Positions 17,171 to 24,899 of a DNA stretch of 33,112 nucleotides are shown in pieces. The position numbers and the translations under genes are program-made. Source of the stretch: Candidatus Saccharimonadota bacterium. Lineage in GTDB: Bacteria > Patescibacteriota > Saccharimonadia > Saccharimonadales > Saccharimonadaceae. Every line of letters begins with the position of its first letter. Position 1 is the first letter of the stretch. The notes under the pieces were generated by a model. That model searched no databases. It saw only the letters and a program-made list of their open reading frames with translations, and was not told the origin of the DNA. Location: assembly GCA_017455145.1 (NCBI GenBank), contig JAFTBP010000007.1, forward strand, positions 83,505-116,616, given 5' to 3'.

Positions 17171-17247
17171 GGTTCCGTCGTCTAGTGGTCTAGGACGTCT
17201 GGTTCTCATCCAGAAAATCGCGGGTTCGACTCCCGCCGGAATCACCA
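17171..17247 (+). tRNA. tRNA-Glu (anticodon CTC)
   Basis: GGTTCCG pairs with CGGAATC (one G-T pair), then A and encoded CCA (17245-17247). The anticodon stem TCTGG/CCAGA holds loop TTCTCAT, anticodon CTC. The T-arm GCGGGTTCGACTCCCGC is intact. The der ATG is only 6 nt beyond the CCA, so 3' processing of the tRNA would release an almost leaderless der mRNA. Confidence 0.95.
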
Positions 17248-17253
17248 CATTTT

Positions 17254-18732
17254 ATGAAAACTTTACCTATTGTTGCTTTAATCGGGCAAACTAACGCTGG
17301 AAAGTCCAGCCTACTTAACCGTTTTGCCAGAAAAAACATCGCTATCGTTGCGCGCGAAGAGGGAACTACCAGAGACAATGTCGTGGCACGTATCGATGAT
17401 TCTTTTTTGTTAATTGATACCGCCGGATTAAAAGCGCCAACTGATGATTTTGAAGCCACGATTCAAGATCAAATTGCTGACGCTATTGATTCCGCCTCTG
17501 TTATTTTGCTAACTCTAGATAGCACTAAATATTTTGACCACCGCGACAAAGCCATCGCTCGTCAGGCTCTTCGCTCCAAAAAACCAATTTTTCTCATCCT
17601 AAACAAATCCGACCGTGGCGAAGCCCTAGATATCAACGAATTCCGCGCCCTCGGCATTGACGAGTTCCACATTTTCCGCACCTCCGCCACCACCGGCCAA
17701 GGCATTGATGAGTTAAAGCGAGTTTTGGTTGACTATTTTTCGGGCTCTGAACATAAATTACCTTCAAAATCCGCCACGTATATTCCTGACGGAAATCCGC
17801 AGGATTTCCCAGCGTATGACGTGCCGGATTTTGATGGCGAGACCGAAAAAAATCGTCAACAAAACTCGCAACCACTCAAAATTGCCCTGATTGGAAGACC
17901 TAATGTTGGTAAGTCATCACTATTCAACTCCCTAGCCAAAAAACAACAAGCCCTTGTCTCTTCTCGCCAAGGCACTACTCGCGACATCAACCGTGTGGAA
18001 ATCAAATATAAGGGTCGCACTCTAGAAATCCTAGATACCGCAGGATTGCGTAAGCCAGGCCGTCGCGAAGTCGGCATAGAAAAATTCTCTGCCATCCGCA
18101 CTCTTTCCGCTATTGAAGAGGCCGATGTTTGCGCGCTTCTGATTGACTCTACCGAGCCTCATAGTAAACTTGACCAGTCTCTCGCCGGACAAATCGTTGA
18201 ATCCGGCAAGGGAATTATCATGGTCGTTACCAAATCCGACCTCCTAGAAAACAGCGAGCCAACTAATTATTTTGGCGAAGAAAACATCAAAAATCGCACC
18301 AGCGCCGACTTTCTCCTAGACCAATTAGAGCACGACTTTGACTTCCTTCCTTATGCGCCAGTGCTTTTCACCAGTAGCGAAACAGGGAAAAACGTCACTA
18401 AATTATTTGATTTATGTCTAGATATCGACGAAGCCCGCCATCACGAGATTAAGACCTCCGACCTAAATCACATCTTGCGTGAAACCATGAGTGAGCACCT
18501 CCCGGCCGGCCTTAAAAACACTCACCCAAAGCCAAAATACATCGTCCAGACCGACACTTGTCCGCCTTGGTTTGTAGTTCATGGCCACGATTTGTCGCTT
18601 CTCCACTGGTCTTATAAGCGCTTTCTAGAAAGAAAAATCCGCGAATTTTACCCATTCCTTGGCACGCCAATTATGTTTTCTTATAGATCAGACAACAAAT
18701 CTCGCGAAAATTCCAAAAAATCTGACTATTAA
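17254..18732 (+). CDS. der: GTPase Der (EngA), ribosome assembly
   Basis: 492 residues with tandem GTPase domains: first G1 GQTNAGKSS (11-19) and NKSD, second G1 GRPNVGKSS (about 214-222) with DTAGLRKPG and TKSD, then a C-terminal KH-like domain containing HPKPKYIVQTDTCPP. Der helps mature the 50S subunit. The inter-domain linker contains a DNA palindrome (17791-17809). There is no Shine-Dalgarno and no separate promoter; expression depends on the tRNA-Glu transcript. The C-terminus extends beyond the usual KH end with a basic tail (SYRSDNKSRENSKKS). Confidence 0.95.
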   Translation: MKTLPIVALIGQTNAGKSSLLNRFARKNIAIVAREEGTTRDNVVARIDDSFLLIDTAGLKAPTDDFEATIQDQIADAIDSASVILLTLDSTKYFDHRDKAIARQALRSKKPIFLILNKSDRGEALDINEFRALGIDEFHIFRTSATTGQGIDELKRVLVDYFSGSEHKLPSKSATYIPDGNPQDFPAYDVPDFDGETEKNRQQNSQPLKIALIGRPNVGKSSLFNSLAKKQQALVSSRQGTTRDINRVEIKYKGRTLEILDTAGLRKPGRREVGIEKFSAIRTLSAIEEADVCALLIDSTEPHSKLDQSLAGQIVESGKGIIMVVTKSDLLENSEPTNYFGEENIKNRTSADFLLDQLEHDFDFLPYAPVLFTSSETGKNVTKLFDLCLDIDEARHHEIKTSDLNHILRETMSEHLPAGLKNTHPKPKYIVQTDTCPPWFVVHGHDLSLLHWSYKRFLERKIREFYPFLGTPIMFSYRSDNKSRENSKKSDY

Positions 18733-18743
18733 CGCTTATTCTA

Positions 18744-18752
18744 TGATAAAAT
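18744..18752 (+). promoter_or_regulatory. Extended -10 for phoH-like gene
   Basis: TGA-TAAAAT ends at 18752. Transcription from about 18760 would begin directly at the hairpin 18762-18778 and gives a leader of about 60 nt with AAGGAGGTG (18807-18815). Confidence 0.55.
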
Positions 18753-18761
18753 AATCTTAAG

Positions 18762-18783
18762 TGGGCTAATCTAGCCCATTTTT
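18762..18783 (+). terminator. Hairpin plus T-run: der terminator and 5' end of the phoH leader
   Basis: TGGGCTA-ATC-TAGCCCA followed by TTTTT. It can terminate der readthrough, but it also lies inside the leader of the next gene because that promoter precedes it, so it could act as an attenuator or 5' stabiliser. Confidence 0.6.
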
Positions 18784-18820
18784 GCAGTGAGTGCATGCAC
18801 TTTAAAAAGGAGGTGTTAAT

Positions 18821-20314
18821 ATGTCACATTACCATAACTACCTTGTGGCAGCGATGGATATGCTGATTGGGGATCCAGACGTCTTGACGCCAGAAAAAGA
18901 TACTAAAAAGAAAGCAGATTATCTCTGTATTCCGATTCAGTATCTAGACAAACTCGGCGAATGGCGTCACGAATTTAGCTCTCGTGGCGAAGCAGCAAAG
19001 CGTATTATCTATTCCATGGGCGAAATGCTAGCTTATCTTAACAATAACCCAGAGAGTGATGGCAACGTTTTTACCTGCAAAAATGGTATGAAAATCATGT
19101 TCGCTGATACTCCTGTTCCCGTGGGGGTTGATGTCCATAGTACGTCACTAGCTATCGCGCTAGCCCAGGCTTTGCAAAACAAGCACGGCGGACGCAAAAC
19201 CGGCAAAGTCGCCATCATGACTGGTAGCGACTGGATGGTAGCCAAAGCTTCTGCTGCGCACATCGACGTAGCGCGCATTAACCCAGAGGTCTATACCGGC
19301 CGTTGTAAGGTTAAGCTCCCAACAGACGCTGTTTCACTCTGGACCAGAAACCACCATATTAGCGAAGCCGAATGGCACGATCTCTTCCCACGCAGAAAGA
19401 TTCATTTTAATGAATTTGTCGAGTTTGAGATTGAGAATTTTGGCCAGACCCAAACCGGCTATAGTAATATTGGTCGTTTTACCTATGACAAACATGGCAA
19501 TTCAGCTGTTGTACCACTCAAGTACATTAAGTTTAATTCGCCATCATACGACGGTATCCGTCCCATCACTAACGTCCAAGCTATGTATTTGGAGTCATTG
19601 CTTGCCCCTGTCGACGAAATCCCCATTGTAGTTTTCTCGGGATTATTCGGCACCGGCAAAACCTTCCTCGCCGTAGCTACCGGACTAAACGGTGTCGGCT
19701 ATCGCGCCACCAAACCCAATTTGGAATTTGAGCGTATCTTTGTCTGCCCGCGCGATTCTGCCCTGGGTAAGGACATCGGCTTTTTGCCTGGTAATGTTAC
19801 CGACAAAACCATGGCCAAAGCTCTACCCGTTATTGACAATATTCGCGACGTCCTCAAAATCGTCGGCATAGAGAATCTGTCCGCCGATTCTGACTCGCCC
19901 ACAAAGAGCAAAAAGTCCACCGCCAGCCAGTCCCCCAAAAGGAACACGGCCTCTGGATTTTATAGTAAAACCGTCATGGACATCGTGGACCGCTATTTTG
20001 AGTTCCAACCCCTGATTAACATGGGTGGTCGCTCTATCTCTAATTCGCTGATTTTTTATGACGAATTCCAGGACGTAGAGCGTTTCCAGGCTCGCGAGCT
20101 CGTTTCTCGTATCGGTAATGGTAGCAAGATTGTCATCGCTGGCGACCCTACTCAGCTGTCTAACCCGCACCTTAATCGTACTAGCAACGGATTAAATTAC
20201 ATCGCGACCAAGCTCGCCGACAAACCCTATGCTTCAATTATTACCTGCGACGAAGAAGACGAAATCGTCCGTCACTGGGTACTGCGCGAAATCGCCAAAG
20301 ATTTGAACCGCTAG
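18821..20314 (+). CDS. phoH: PhoH-family ATPase with degenerate PIN-like N-terminus
   Basis: 497 residues. The C-terminal half is a PhoH ATPase: Walker A SGLFGTGKT (273-281), Walker B IFYDEFQD (411-418), SKIVIAGDPTQ and SITCDEEDEIVRH-type end. The N-terminal half resembles the PIN domain of PhoH2 proteins (DVHSTSLAIALAQAL and VAIMTGSDWMVAKAS match its second half), but the opening strand YLVAAMDMLIGDP lacks the usual D-x-N metal ligands. PhoH2 proteins couple helicase and RNase activity on RNA. A Ser/Lys-rich insert (SDSPTKSKKSTASQSPK) separates motif blocks. Strong Shine-Dalgarno AAGGAGGTG. Confidence 0.88.
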   Translation: MSHYHNYLVAAMDMLIGDPDVLTPEKDTKKKADYLCIPIQYLDKLGEWRHEFSSRGEAAKRIIYSMGEMLAYLNNNPESDGNVFTCKNGMKIMFADTPVPVGVDVHSTSLAIALAQALQNKHGGRKTGKVAIMTGSDWMVAKASAAHIDVARINPEVYTGRCKVKLPTDAVSLWTRNHHISEAEWHDLFPRRKIHFNEFVEFEIENFGQTQTGYSNIGRFTYDKHGNSAVVPLKYIKFNSPSYDGIRPITNVQAMYLESLLAPVDEIPIVVFSGLFGTGKTFLAVATGLNGVGYRATKPNLEFERIFVCPRDSALGKDIGFLPGNVTDKTMAKALPVIDNIRDVLKIVGIENLSADSDSPTKSKKSTASQSPKRNTASGFYSKTVMDIVDRYFEFQPLINMGGRSISNSLIFYDEFQDVERFQARELVSRIGNGSKIVIAGDPTQLSNPHLNRTSNGLNYIATKLADKPYASIITCDEEDEIVRHWVLREIAKDLNR

Positions 20315-20326
20315 AACACCACCTTA

Positions 20327-20354
20327 GCCTCCCATATTTTGGGAGGCTTTTTCT
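20327..20354 (+). terminator. Intrinsic terminator of phoH-like gene
   Basis: GCCTCCCA-TATTT-TGGGAGGC followed by TTTTTC. Confidence 0.88.
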
Positions 20355-20370
20355 ATGGAATCAAGAATAA

Positions 20371-20711
20371 CAAAAAGCCTCTGGACGGGATTAGGTAAGG
20401 GTGGGCATCACCTAATCCCATCTAGAGGCTCTTTGTATACCCCATAACGCTTCTTTGTCCAGATACCGGGGAAGCCCCGGAAGCGCGACCCACCTCACAC
20501 AATTTGGGGCCCGCCGGTTATGGGGGTTGCTATGTTCTTAAAGGCTTTCAAAAGTGGAGGTAATACTTATAAGTTTATGACCGTAAAGAGAAATCATAAA
20601 CCCGAAAGTTTTAAGAACACGCAACTTCTAACTATTCTGGCAAAAATATGCTAGAATAGTAATAGAAATTATGATTTATTTAGGTGCAGTTTAGGGTTTT
20701 GGGCCCTAACT
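20371..20711 (-). ncRNA. Structured non-coding RNA of about 340 nt, unidentified
   Basis: The 450-nt gap between the phoH-like gene and dprA has no credible reading frame but four nested helical domains on the minus strand. (1) A 5' hairpin 20711-20704/20696-20688. (2) A long stem 20625-20604/20548-20526 with an inner hairpin 20601-20594/20580-20573. (3) A stem CCCCATAAC/GTTATGGGG (20525-20517/20448-20440) enclosing CCGGGG-loop-CCCCGG (20480-20466). (4) A terminal long hairpin 20429-20377 followed by TTTTTG. A perfect-spacing promoter precedes it. I could not match tmRNA, SRP RNA, RNase P RNA or 6S RNA signatures. No gene follows on this strand before convergent phoH, so it is not a riboswitch for a visible gene. 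Confidence 0.72.
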
Positions 20712-20717
20712 GTTTCT

Positions 20718-20746
20718 AGTATAGCACAGATAAAAAAATAAGTCAA
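20718..20746 (-). promoter_or_regulatory. Consensus promoter of the 340-nt ncRNA
   Basis: Minus strand TTGACT (20746-20741), 17-nt spacer, TGC-extended TATACT (20723-20718). Predicted start is about 20711, exactly at the 5' hairpin. Confidence 0.75.
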
Positions 20747-20765
20747 TACTTTTTTCATATTTTTT

Positions 20766-21662
20766 ATGAAAATCAACCAAATTGCACCCCTGGAGAATAA
20801 ATTTACAGAGGTGTTAAAAGCGCTTGTGCTTAATGTAAAAATGTTGTATTATTACGGAAATTTGCCAGAAAATCGGCAAAAAACCGTGGCAATTGTAGGC
20901 TCTAGGCGGAATACCCCTTATGGATATGAGGTGGCATATAGAGCCGCGTATGAGGCGGCCAAAGCTGGAGCAATTGTTGTATCTGGGCTGGCATATGGGA
21001 TAGATAGCGTAGCACACAGAGGCGCGCTAGATGCGGGTGGAATTACGATTGCGGTGCTAGGTACGCCAATAACAGAGATATATCCCAAGCCCCATAAGGG
21101 GTTGGCTAGAGAAATCATAAAGAAAGGTGGAGCGGTTATATCCGAATACGGGCCAGAAGACGCACCTCTTGGTCTTCCAGACATAAAAGCGCGATTTTTA
21201 GCTAGAAATAGAATCATCGCCGGACTATCCGACGCAGTATTAGTAGTAGAGGCGGCGGACCATAGCGGAACGCTAAATACCGCTACGCACGCATTGGATT
21301 TAGGCCTAGACCTCTTAGCAGTGCCGGGCGACATCACCAAATCCACCTCTGTTGGATGCAATAAGCTAATCAAACAGGGGGCGCTCCCCTATACGGAGCC
21401 AGACGACCTCTTAGACATTCTCTTCCCAGAGAGGATAGTAAAACGCAGGTCTAGGAAGTTATTGAATAAATTGCTAATGAAAGCCGAAACAGAGGTAGAA
21501 AAACAAGTCCTCTCTGTTATTTTTGAGGGTATTTCCGATGGCGACGAAATAATAAAACGCCTCAAAATCTCCGCCACAGATTTCTCTCAGGCAATAACAA
21601 TATTAGAGATTAAGGGACTAGTCGTAGCATTAGGTATGAATCAATGGATGACAAGAGGCTAA
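20766..21662 (+). CDS. dprA: DNA-processing protein DprA
   Basis: 298 residues, a compact DprA. Rossmann-like motifs: AIVGSRRNTPYG (about 43-54), VVSGLAYGIDSVAHRGAL, IAVLGTPITEIYP, RNRIIAGLSDAVLVVEA, SGTLNTATHALDLG and AVPGDI. A C-terminal winged-helix-like segment (ISDGDEIIKRLKIS) follows. DprA protects incoming single-stranded DNA and loads RecA during transformation, so natural competence is suggested. No clear -10 or Shine-Dalgarno is seen. Base use is G-rich on the coding strand, unlike other + strand genes here, which are C-rich. A DUF3800 fragment starts 2 nt after its stop. Confidence 0.95.
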   Translation: MKINQIAPLENKFTEVLKALVLNVKMLYYYGNLPENRQKTVAIVGSRRNTPYGYEVAYRAAYEAAKAGAIVVSGLAYGIDSVAHRGALDAGGITIAVLGTPITEIYPKPHKGLAREIIKKGGAVISEYGPEDAPLGLPDIKARFLARNRIIAGLSDAVLVVEAADHSGTLNTATHALDLGLDLLAVPGDITKSTSVGCNKLIKQGALPYTEPDDLLDILFPERIVKRRSRKLLNKLLMKAETEVEKQVLSVIFEGISDGDEIIKRLKISATDFSQAITILEIKGLVVALGMNQWMTRG

Positions 21663-21664
21663 AC

Positions 21665-21748
21665 ATGAGAAAACTGGTTTTTGTAGACGAATCCGGTAAC
21701 CCAGGAATAAAAGACGAACAGGGTGAGTTTGTAATTTTTAAGAAATAA
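21665..21748 (+). pseudogene. N-terminal remnant of a DUF3800-like protein
   Basis: A 27-residue frame starting 2 nt after dprA: MRKLVFVDESGNPG then IKDEQGEFVIFKK and stop. VDESGNPG is the opening signature of DUF3800 (RNase H-like) proteins, which are normally over 200 residues. The frame stops where a structured minus-strand RNA begins, so the rest of the gene seems lost. It could still be expressed with dprA. The match is short. Confidence 0.5.
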
Positions 21749-21814
21749 AAAATGGGACCGGCCTAGCCTAGAAAAGCAACTGTCCATCCGGACACCTTTC
21801 GGCGGTCTCCCACT
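21748..21814 (-). ncRNA. Small structured RNA of about 65 nt with its own promoter
   Basis: Minus strand: outer stem TGGGA(GA)CCG with CGGTCCCA, an inner hairpin TGTCC-GGAT-GGACA, and a third arm GCTTTTCTAGGC, followed by ATTTTTTA. That gives a three- or four-way junction ending in an intrinsic terminator. It lies just downstream of pth and may also terminate it, but a full promoter inside the pth 3' end points to an independent RNA. No known family recognised. Confidence 0.6.
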
Positions 21815-21820
21815 GATTTT

Positions 21821-21849
21821 ATTCTATCAAATTCCTAGCCAATTGTCAA
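21821..21849 (-). promoter_or_regulatory. Consensus promoter TTGACA-N17-TGA-TAGAAT
   Basis: Minus strand TTGACA (21849-21844) lies within the pth coding end; TAGAAT is 21826-21821 with 17 nt between. Predicted start is about 21814. Confidence 0.65.
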
Positions 21850-22384
21850 TCTCAGACACGACAGGACAGAGAAGATCGGGAAGTTTTTCTTTCTCTTCGG
21901 CCGTGAATTTGCTGAGAACAAAGTCAATATCAGAGATTTTGCCATCAGAATCAGAGCCGGTTTTGAGGTTGGAGCCAACACGAGAGGCACTATCCGTGCC
22001 AATCCTAAGGCGTGGGAAGTCTTCGGTAGAAAGACTCGCGATAGTGGATTTTAATCCGTTATTTCCTCCAGCGGAGCCTTTCTCACGTAAACGCAATTTG
22101 CCAAAATCCAGATTAAAATCGTCACAAACTACTAGAATATCAGAGGCTGGAATTTTGTAAAAATGGGCAAAGGCCTGGATAGCCTCGCCGACGTTATTGT
22201 AATAAGTCTGAGGTTTAATAAAAATCGCATCGCCAGATTTAAGCCAAAGCGCATTGAATTTTGGCGTGTCGGACCAATTTAGTCCCTTTACCTTAGCATA
22301 AAAATCCAACGCCAAAAATCCGGTATTATGACGAGTAAAATTGTATTTACTCTCTGGATTACCAAAGCCTGCGATGAGTTTCAT
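21827..22384 (-). CDS. pth: Peptidyl-tRNA hydrolase
   Basis: 185 residues from MKLIAGFGNPESKY. Catalytic positions are visible: Asn in GFGNP, His in TRHNTGF, FIKPQTYYNNVGEA, ILVVCDDFNLDFGKLRLR and GSAGGNNGLKS. It releases peptides from prematurely dissociated peptidyl-tRNA. Start chosen because minus-strand TATAAT (22397-22392) ends 7 nt before this ATG; longer in-frame starts would lie upstream of the promoter. It is divergent from topA, with both starts predicted leaderless. Its end contains the promoter of the 65-nt RNA. Confidence 0.95.
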   Translation of the reverse strand: MKLIAGFGNPESKYNFTRHNTGFLALDFYAKVKGLNWSDTPKFNALWLKSGDAIFIKPQTYYNNVGEAIQAFAHFYKIPASDILVVCDDFNLDFGKLRLREKGSAGGNNGLKSTIASLSTEDFPRLRIGTDSASRVGSNLKTGSDSDGKISDIDFVLSKFTAEEKEKLPDLLCPVVSEIDNWLGI

Positions 22385-22391
22385 ATCTGTA

Positions 22392-22450
22392 ATTATAACA
22401 CAAGGCAACTCATTGCAAAAACGCTTATGCTTGACAAGGTATGCTATCAT
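22392..22450. promoter_or_regulatory. Divergent -10 elements of pth (-) and topA (+)
   Basis: Minus strand TATAAT 22397-22392 (7 nt to pth ATG). Plus strand TGC-TATCAT ends at 22450 (7 nt to topA ATG 22458). Neither gene has a Shine-Dalgarno. Confidence 0.65.
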
Positions 22451-22457
22451 AGATTAT

Positions 22458-24896
22458 ATGAGTGCAAAAAACCTAGTCATAGTAGAGTCTCCAGCCAAAG
22501 CTAAGACCATAGAAAAATACTTAGGGTCCGATTTTAAGGTAATGTCATCTGTTGGACACATCAGAAAAGACACTAAAGTTGACGTGGCTAATGATTTTGC
22601 TGTCACCTACGAAATTGACGAAGGTCATAAAAAAATCGTCTCCGATCTAAAAAAAGCCATCAAAAACGTCAAAACTATCTGGCTCGCTACCGATGAAGAC
22701 CGCGAAGGAGAGTCTATTTCTTGGCATCTAATGGAAGTTTTGAATTTGCCTAAAAACACTAACCGCATCACTTTCCACGAAATTACTAAACCCGCCCTAG
22801 AAGAAGCCGTCAAACACCCCCGCAAAGTTGATATGTCTATGGTATCTTCTCAGCAAGCCCGCCAGACACTAGATATGCTAGTAGGTTATGATTTATCAGG
22901 GGTAGTTCGTCGCAAAGTTCCCGGCGCCATTTCTGCCGGTCGCGTTCAAAGCCCGGCTCTCCGTCTTGTCGTAGAAAAAGAGCGCGAAATAGAGAAGTTT
23001 AACAGTAAATCCACCTTTAAGATTACTGGCGAATTTGCCAAAACAGGCCAGAAAACCTCATTTACAGCCACTTTAGACGGAAAAGGCCCAGATAACACGC
23101 TTAAGGCTAAAAAACTCTTAGAGAGCCTTGTAGGGGCCAAATACGAGGTATTTTCCACCGACCAGACCGAAGCCCTAAAACCCAACCCTGTACCTTTTGC
23201 TACGGCTGCGCTTCAGATTGAGGCTAACGCCCGCCTTGGATTTTCTTCTTCTACCACTATGCGCGCCGCTCAAGGGCTATATCAAGCCGGTCATATCACC
23301 TACCACAGAACCGACTCTCTGAACTTATCTAATCAGGCTCTTGGCGCTATCGCAAATTACATTAAGGCCAGTTACGGGGAAAAATACCTAAAAGTTCGCA
23401 CGTTTAAGACCAAATCTGCCGGCGCACAGGAAGCCCACGAAGCCATCCGCCCTACCCATATAGAGAACGAAGATTGCGGTAGCAACAACTTTGAGAAAAA
23501 ACTCTATCATCTAATCCGCTCTCGCACCCTTGCTACCCAAATGTCAAACGCCATCGTAAATAGAACTACGATAAAACTTAAAGCAAACAGTCCTTCCGAC
23601 AAGCGTCTAGCGACAACGGGAGCGTCTGCGCAAACTTCGCCCGTAACGACGGGCCGAAGCGAAGCGCGTTTGGCAGAAGGAGCTGTTTGCTTTAAAGCTA
23701 CTGGCGAAGTTGTTGTCTTTGATGGCTTCCTAAAAGTATATGGCAAATCCAAAGATACCGAACTTCCAAACCTATCCAAAGGCGACCTCTGTGACGCGCT
23801 AGAGATTACCGCACGTGAAACTTTTGAGCGCCCACCTGCCCGCTACACCGAAGGCTCCCTCGTTAAAAAACTAGAAGAACTCGGCATTGGCCGTCCATCT
23901 ACTTACGCCTCTATTATGTCCGCCATTCAAGCTCGTGGATACGTCGTTAAAGGTGAATCAGAAGGTATCCCAAGAGAAGTCGCTGTCCTCACCCTAAAAG
24001 ACGGCAAAATTACTGAGGATGTAGCCGAAGAAAAAACTGGTAGTGTCAAAGGTAAACTCATTCCTACCCCTATTGGCGAGTTAGTTTCTGACTTTCTCAC
24101 TGATCATTTTGACCAAATTGTAGATTATGGTTTTACTGCCGACGTAGAACAAAAACTAGATAGAATCGCCGAAGACAAATTAAATCGCGTCAAAATGCTC
24201 CGCGATTTTTACACTCCATTCTCTAAATTAGTCGGAAAATCCGACGATATTGCCCGCTATAACAACGCTAATGCCCTAGGAAAAGATCCCAAAACAGGGG
24301 AGAACATCTATGCCAAAATTGGCAAGAATGGTGGCTTTATTCAGCTCGGAGAAAATGAAAAAGAGTCCGGAAAGAAGCCTCGTTTTGCTCCGTTACCAGA
24401 TGGAGAAACCGTCAAAACCGTTACCTTAAAACAAGCCCTAAAACAACTCGCCCTCCCAGTTTTGCCACGTTCCCTCGGTTTCGCCAAAGACGGCACAGAG
24501 ATTATTGCCACCGCCGGCCCATTCGGCCCATATCTAAAAGCCGGAAATTACAACGTCCCAATTAAAGATTATGACCCCTATACTATTACGCTCGCCGAAG
24601 CCGAACCACTCTATCAAGCCAAAATTGATTCCATTATTGCTGACTGGGGCGATATTATGATTATTAACGGCGCTTATGGCCCTTATGTTAAAGGCCCAGG
24701 TCGTCGCAATAATGCCAAAATCCCTAAAGAGATTGACCCTAAAAAACTAACCCGTGAAAAGGCCGAGAAAATTCTAGCAGAAAAACCTAAATCCGCCCGC
24801 CACGCTCCACACCGCAAAACTGCCAAAAAATCTACCAAAAAGACCACCAAAAAAGCCAAAACAACAAAGACCAAAACCCGCTCCGCCAAGAAGTAA
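22458..24896 (+). CDS. topA: DNA topoisomerase I
   Basis: 812 residues from MSAKNLVIVESPAKA, whose ATG lies 7 nt after a -10 box; a longer in-frame start would overlap pth. TOPRIM motifs VIVESPAKAKTIEKYLG and TDEDREGE, RQTLDMLVGYDLSG, GRVQSPALRLV, and the active-site Tyr in TYHRTDS. It relaxes negative supercoils. A Lys-rich tail (KKSTKKTTKK and similar, last 25 residues) replaces zinc fingers. A 39-codon insertion after the catalytic core (about residues 374-413, TTGASAQTSPVTTGRSEAR) is encoded by a large palindrome and looks acquired. Confidence 0.96.
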   Translation: MSAKNLVIVESPAKAKTIEKYLGSDFKVMSSVGHIRKDTKVDVANDFAVTYEIDEGHKKIVSDLKKAIKNVKTIWLATDEDREGESISWHLMEVLNLPKNTNRITFHEITKPALEEAVKHPRKVDMSMVSSQQARQTLDMLVGYDLSGVVRRKVPGAISAGRVQSPALRLVVEKEREIEKFNSKSTFKITGEFAKTGQKTSFTATLDGKGPDNTLKAKKLLESLVGAKYEVFSTDQTEALKPNPVPFATAALQIEANARLGFSSSTTMRAAQGLYQAGHITYHRTDSLNLSNQALGAIANYIKASYGEKYLKVRTFKTKSAGAQEAHEAIRPTHIENEDCGSNNFEKKLYHLIRSRTLATQMSNAIVNRTTIKLKANSPSDKRLATTGASAQTSPVTTGRSEARLAEGAVCFKATGEVVVFDGFLKVYGKSKDTELPNLSKGDLCDALEITARETFERPPARYTEGSLVKKLEELGIGRPSTYASIMSAIQARGYVVKGESEGIPREVAVLTLKDGKITEDVAEEKTGSVKGKLIPTPIGELVSDFLTDHFDQIVDYGFTADVEQKLDRIAEDKLNRVKMLRDFYTPFSKLVGKSDDIARYNNANALGKDPKTGENIYAKIGKNGGFIQLGENEKESGKKPRFAPLPDGETVKTVTLKQALKQLALPVLPRSLGFAKDGTEIIATAGPFGPYLKAGNYNVPIKDYDPYTITLAEAEPLYQAKIDSIIADWGDIMIINGAYGPYVKGPGRRNNAKIPKEIDPKKLTREKAEKILAEKPKSARHAPHRKTAKKSTKKTTKKAKTTKTKTRSAKK
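23578..23695 (+). repeat. Palindromic element inserted in frame in topA
   Basis: The left arm 23578-23605 and right arm 23665-23695 are inverted copies: 13 identical nt (TTAAAGCAAACAG), then TCCTTC and further matches with small indels. The centre holds a second perfect hairpin, CTTCGCCCGT/ACGGG-C-CGAAG (23635-23659). The element is GC-richer than its surroundings and the reading frame stays open through it, as in Rickettsia palindromic elements. Confidence 0.7.
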
Positions 24897-24899
24897 CCA

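Noticed and set aside
20371..20711. tmRNA, SRP RNA, RNase P RNA or 6S RNA
   Set aside because: No tRNA-like ends or tag frame, no SRP GGAA-type apical loop with its conserved flanks, no RNase P core motif, and no single closing stem as in 6S; a covariance search is still needed.
22341..22457. Longer N-terminus for topA
   Set aside because: It would overlap pth and the divergent promoters; the family start MSAKNLVIVESPAKA follows a -10 box directly.
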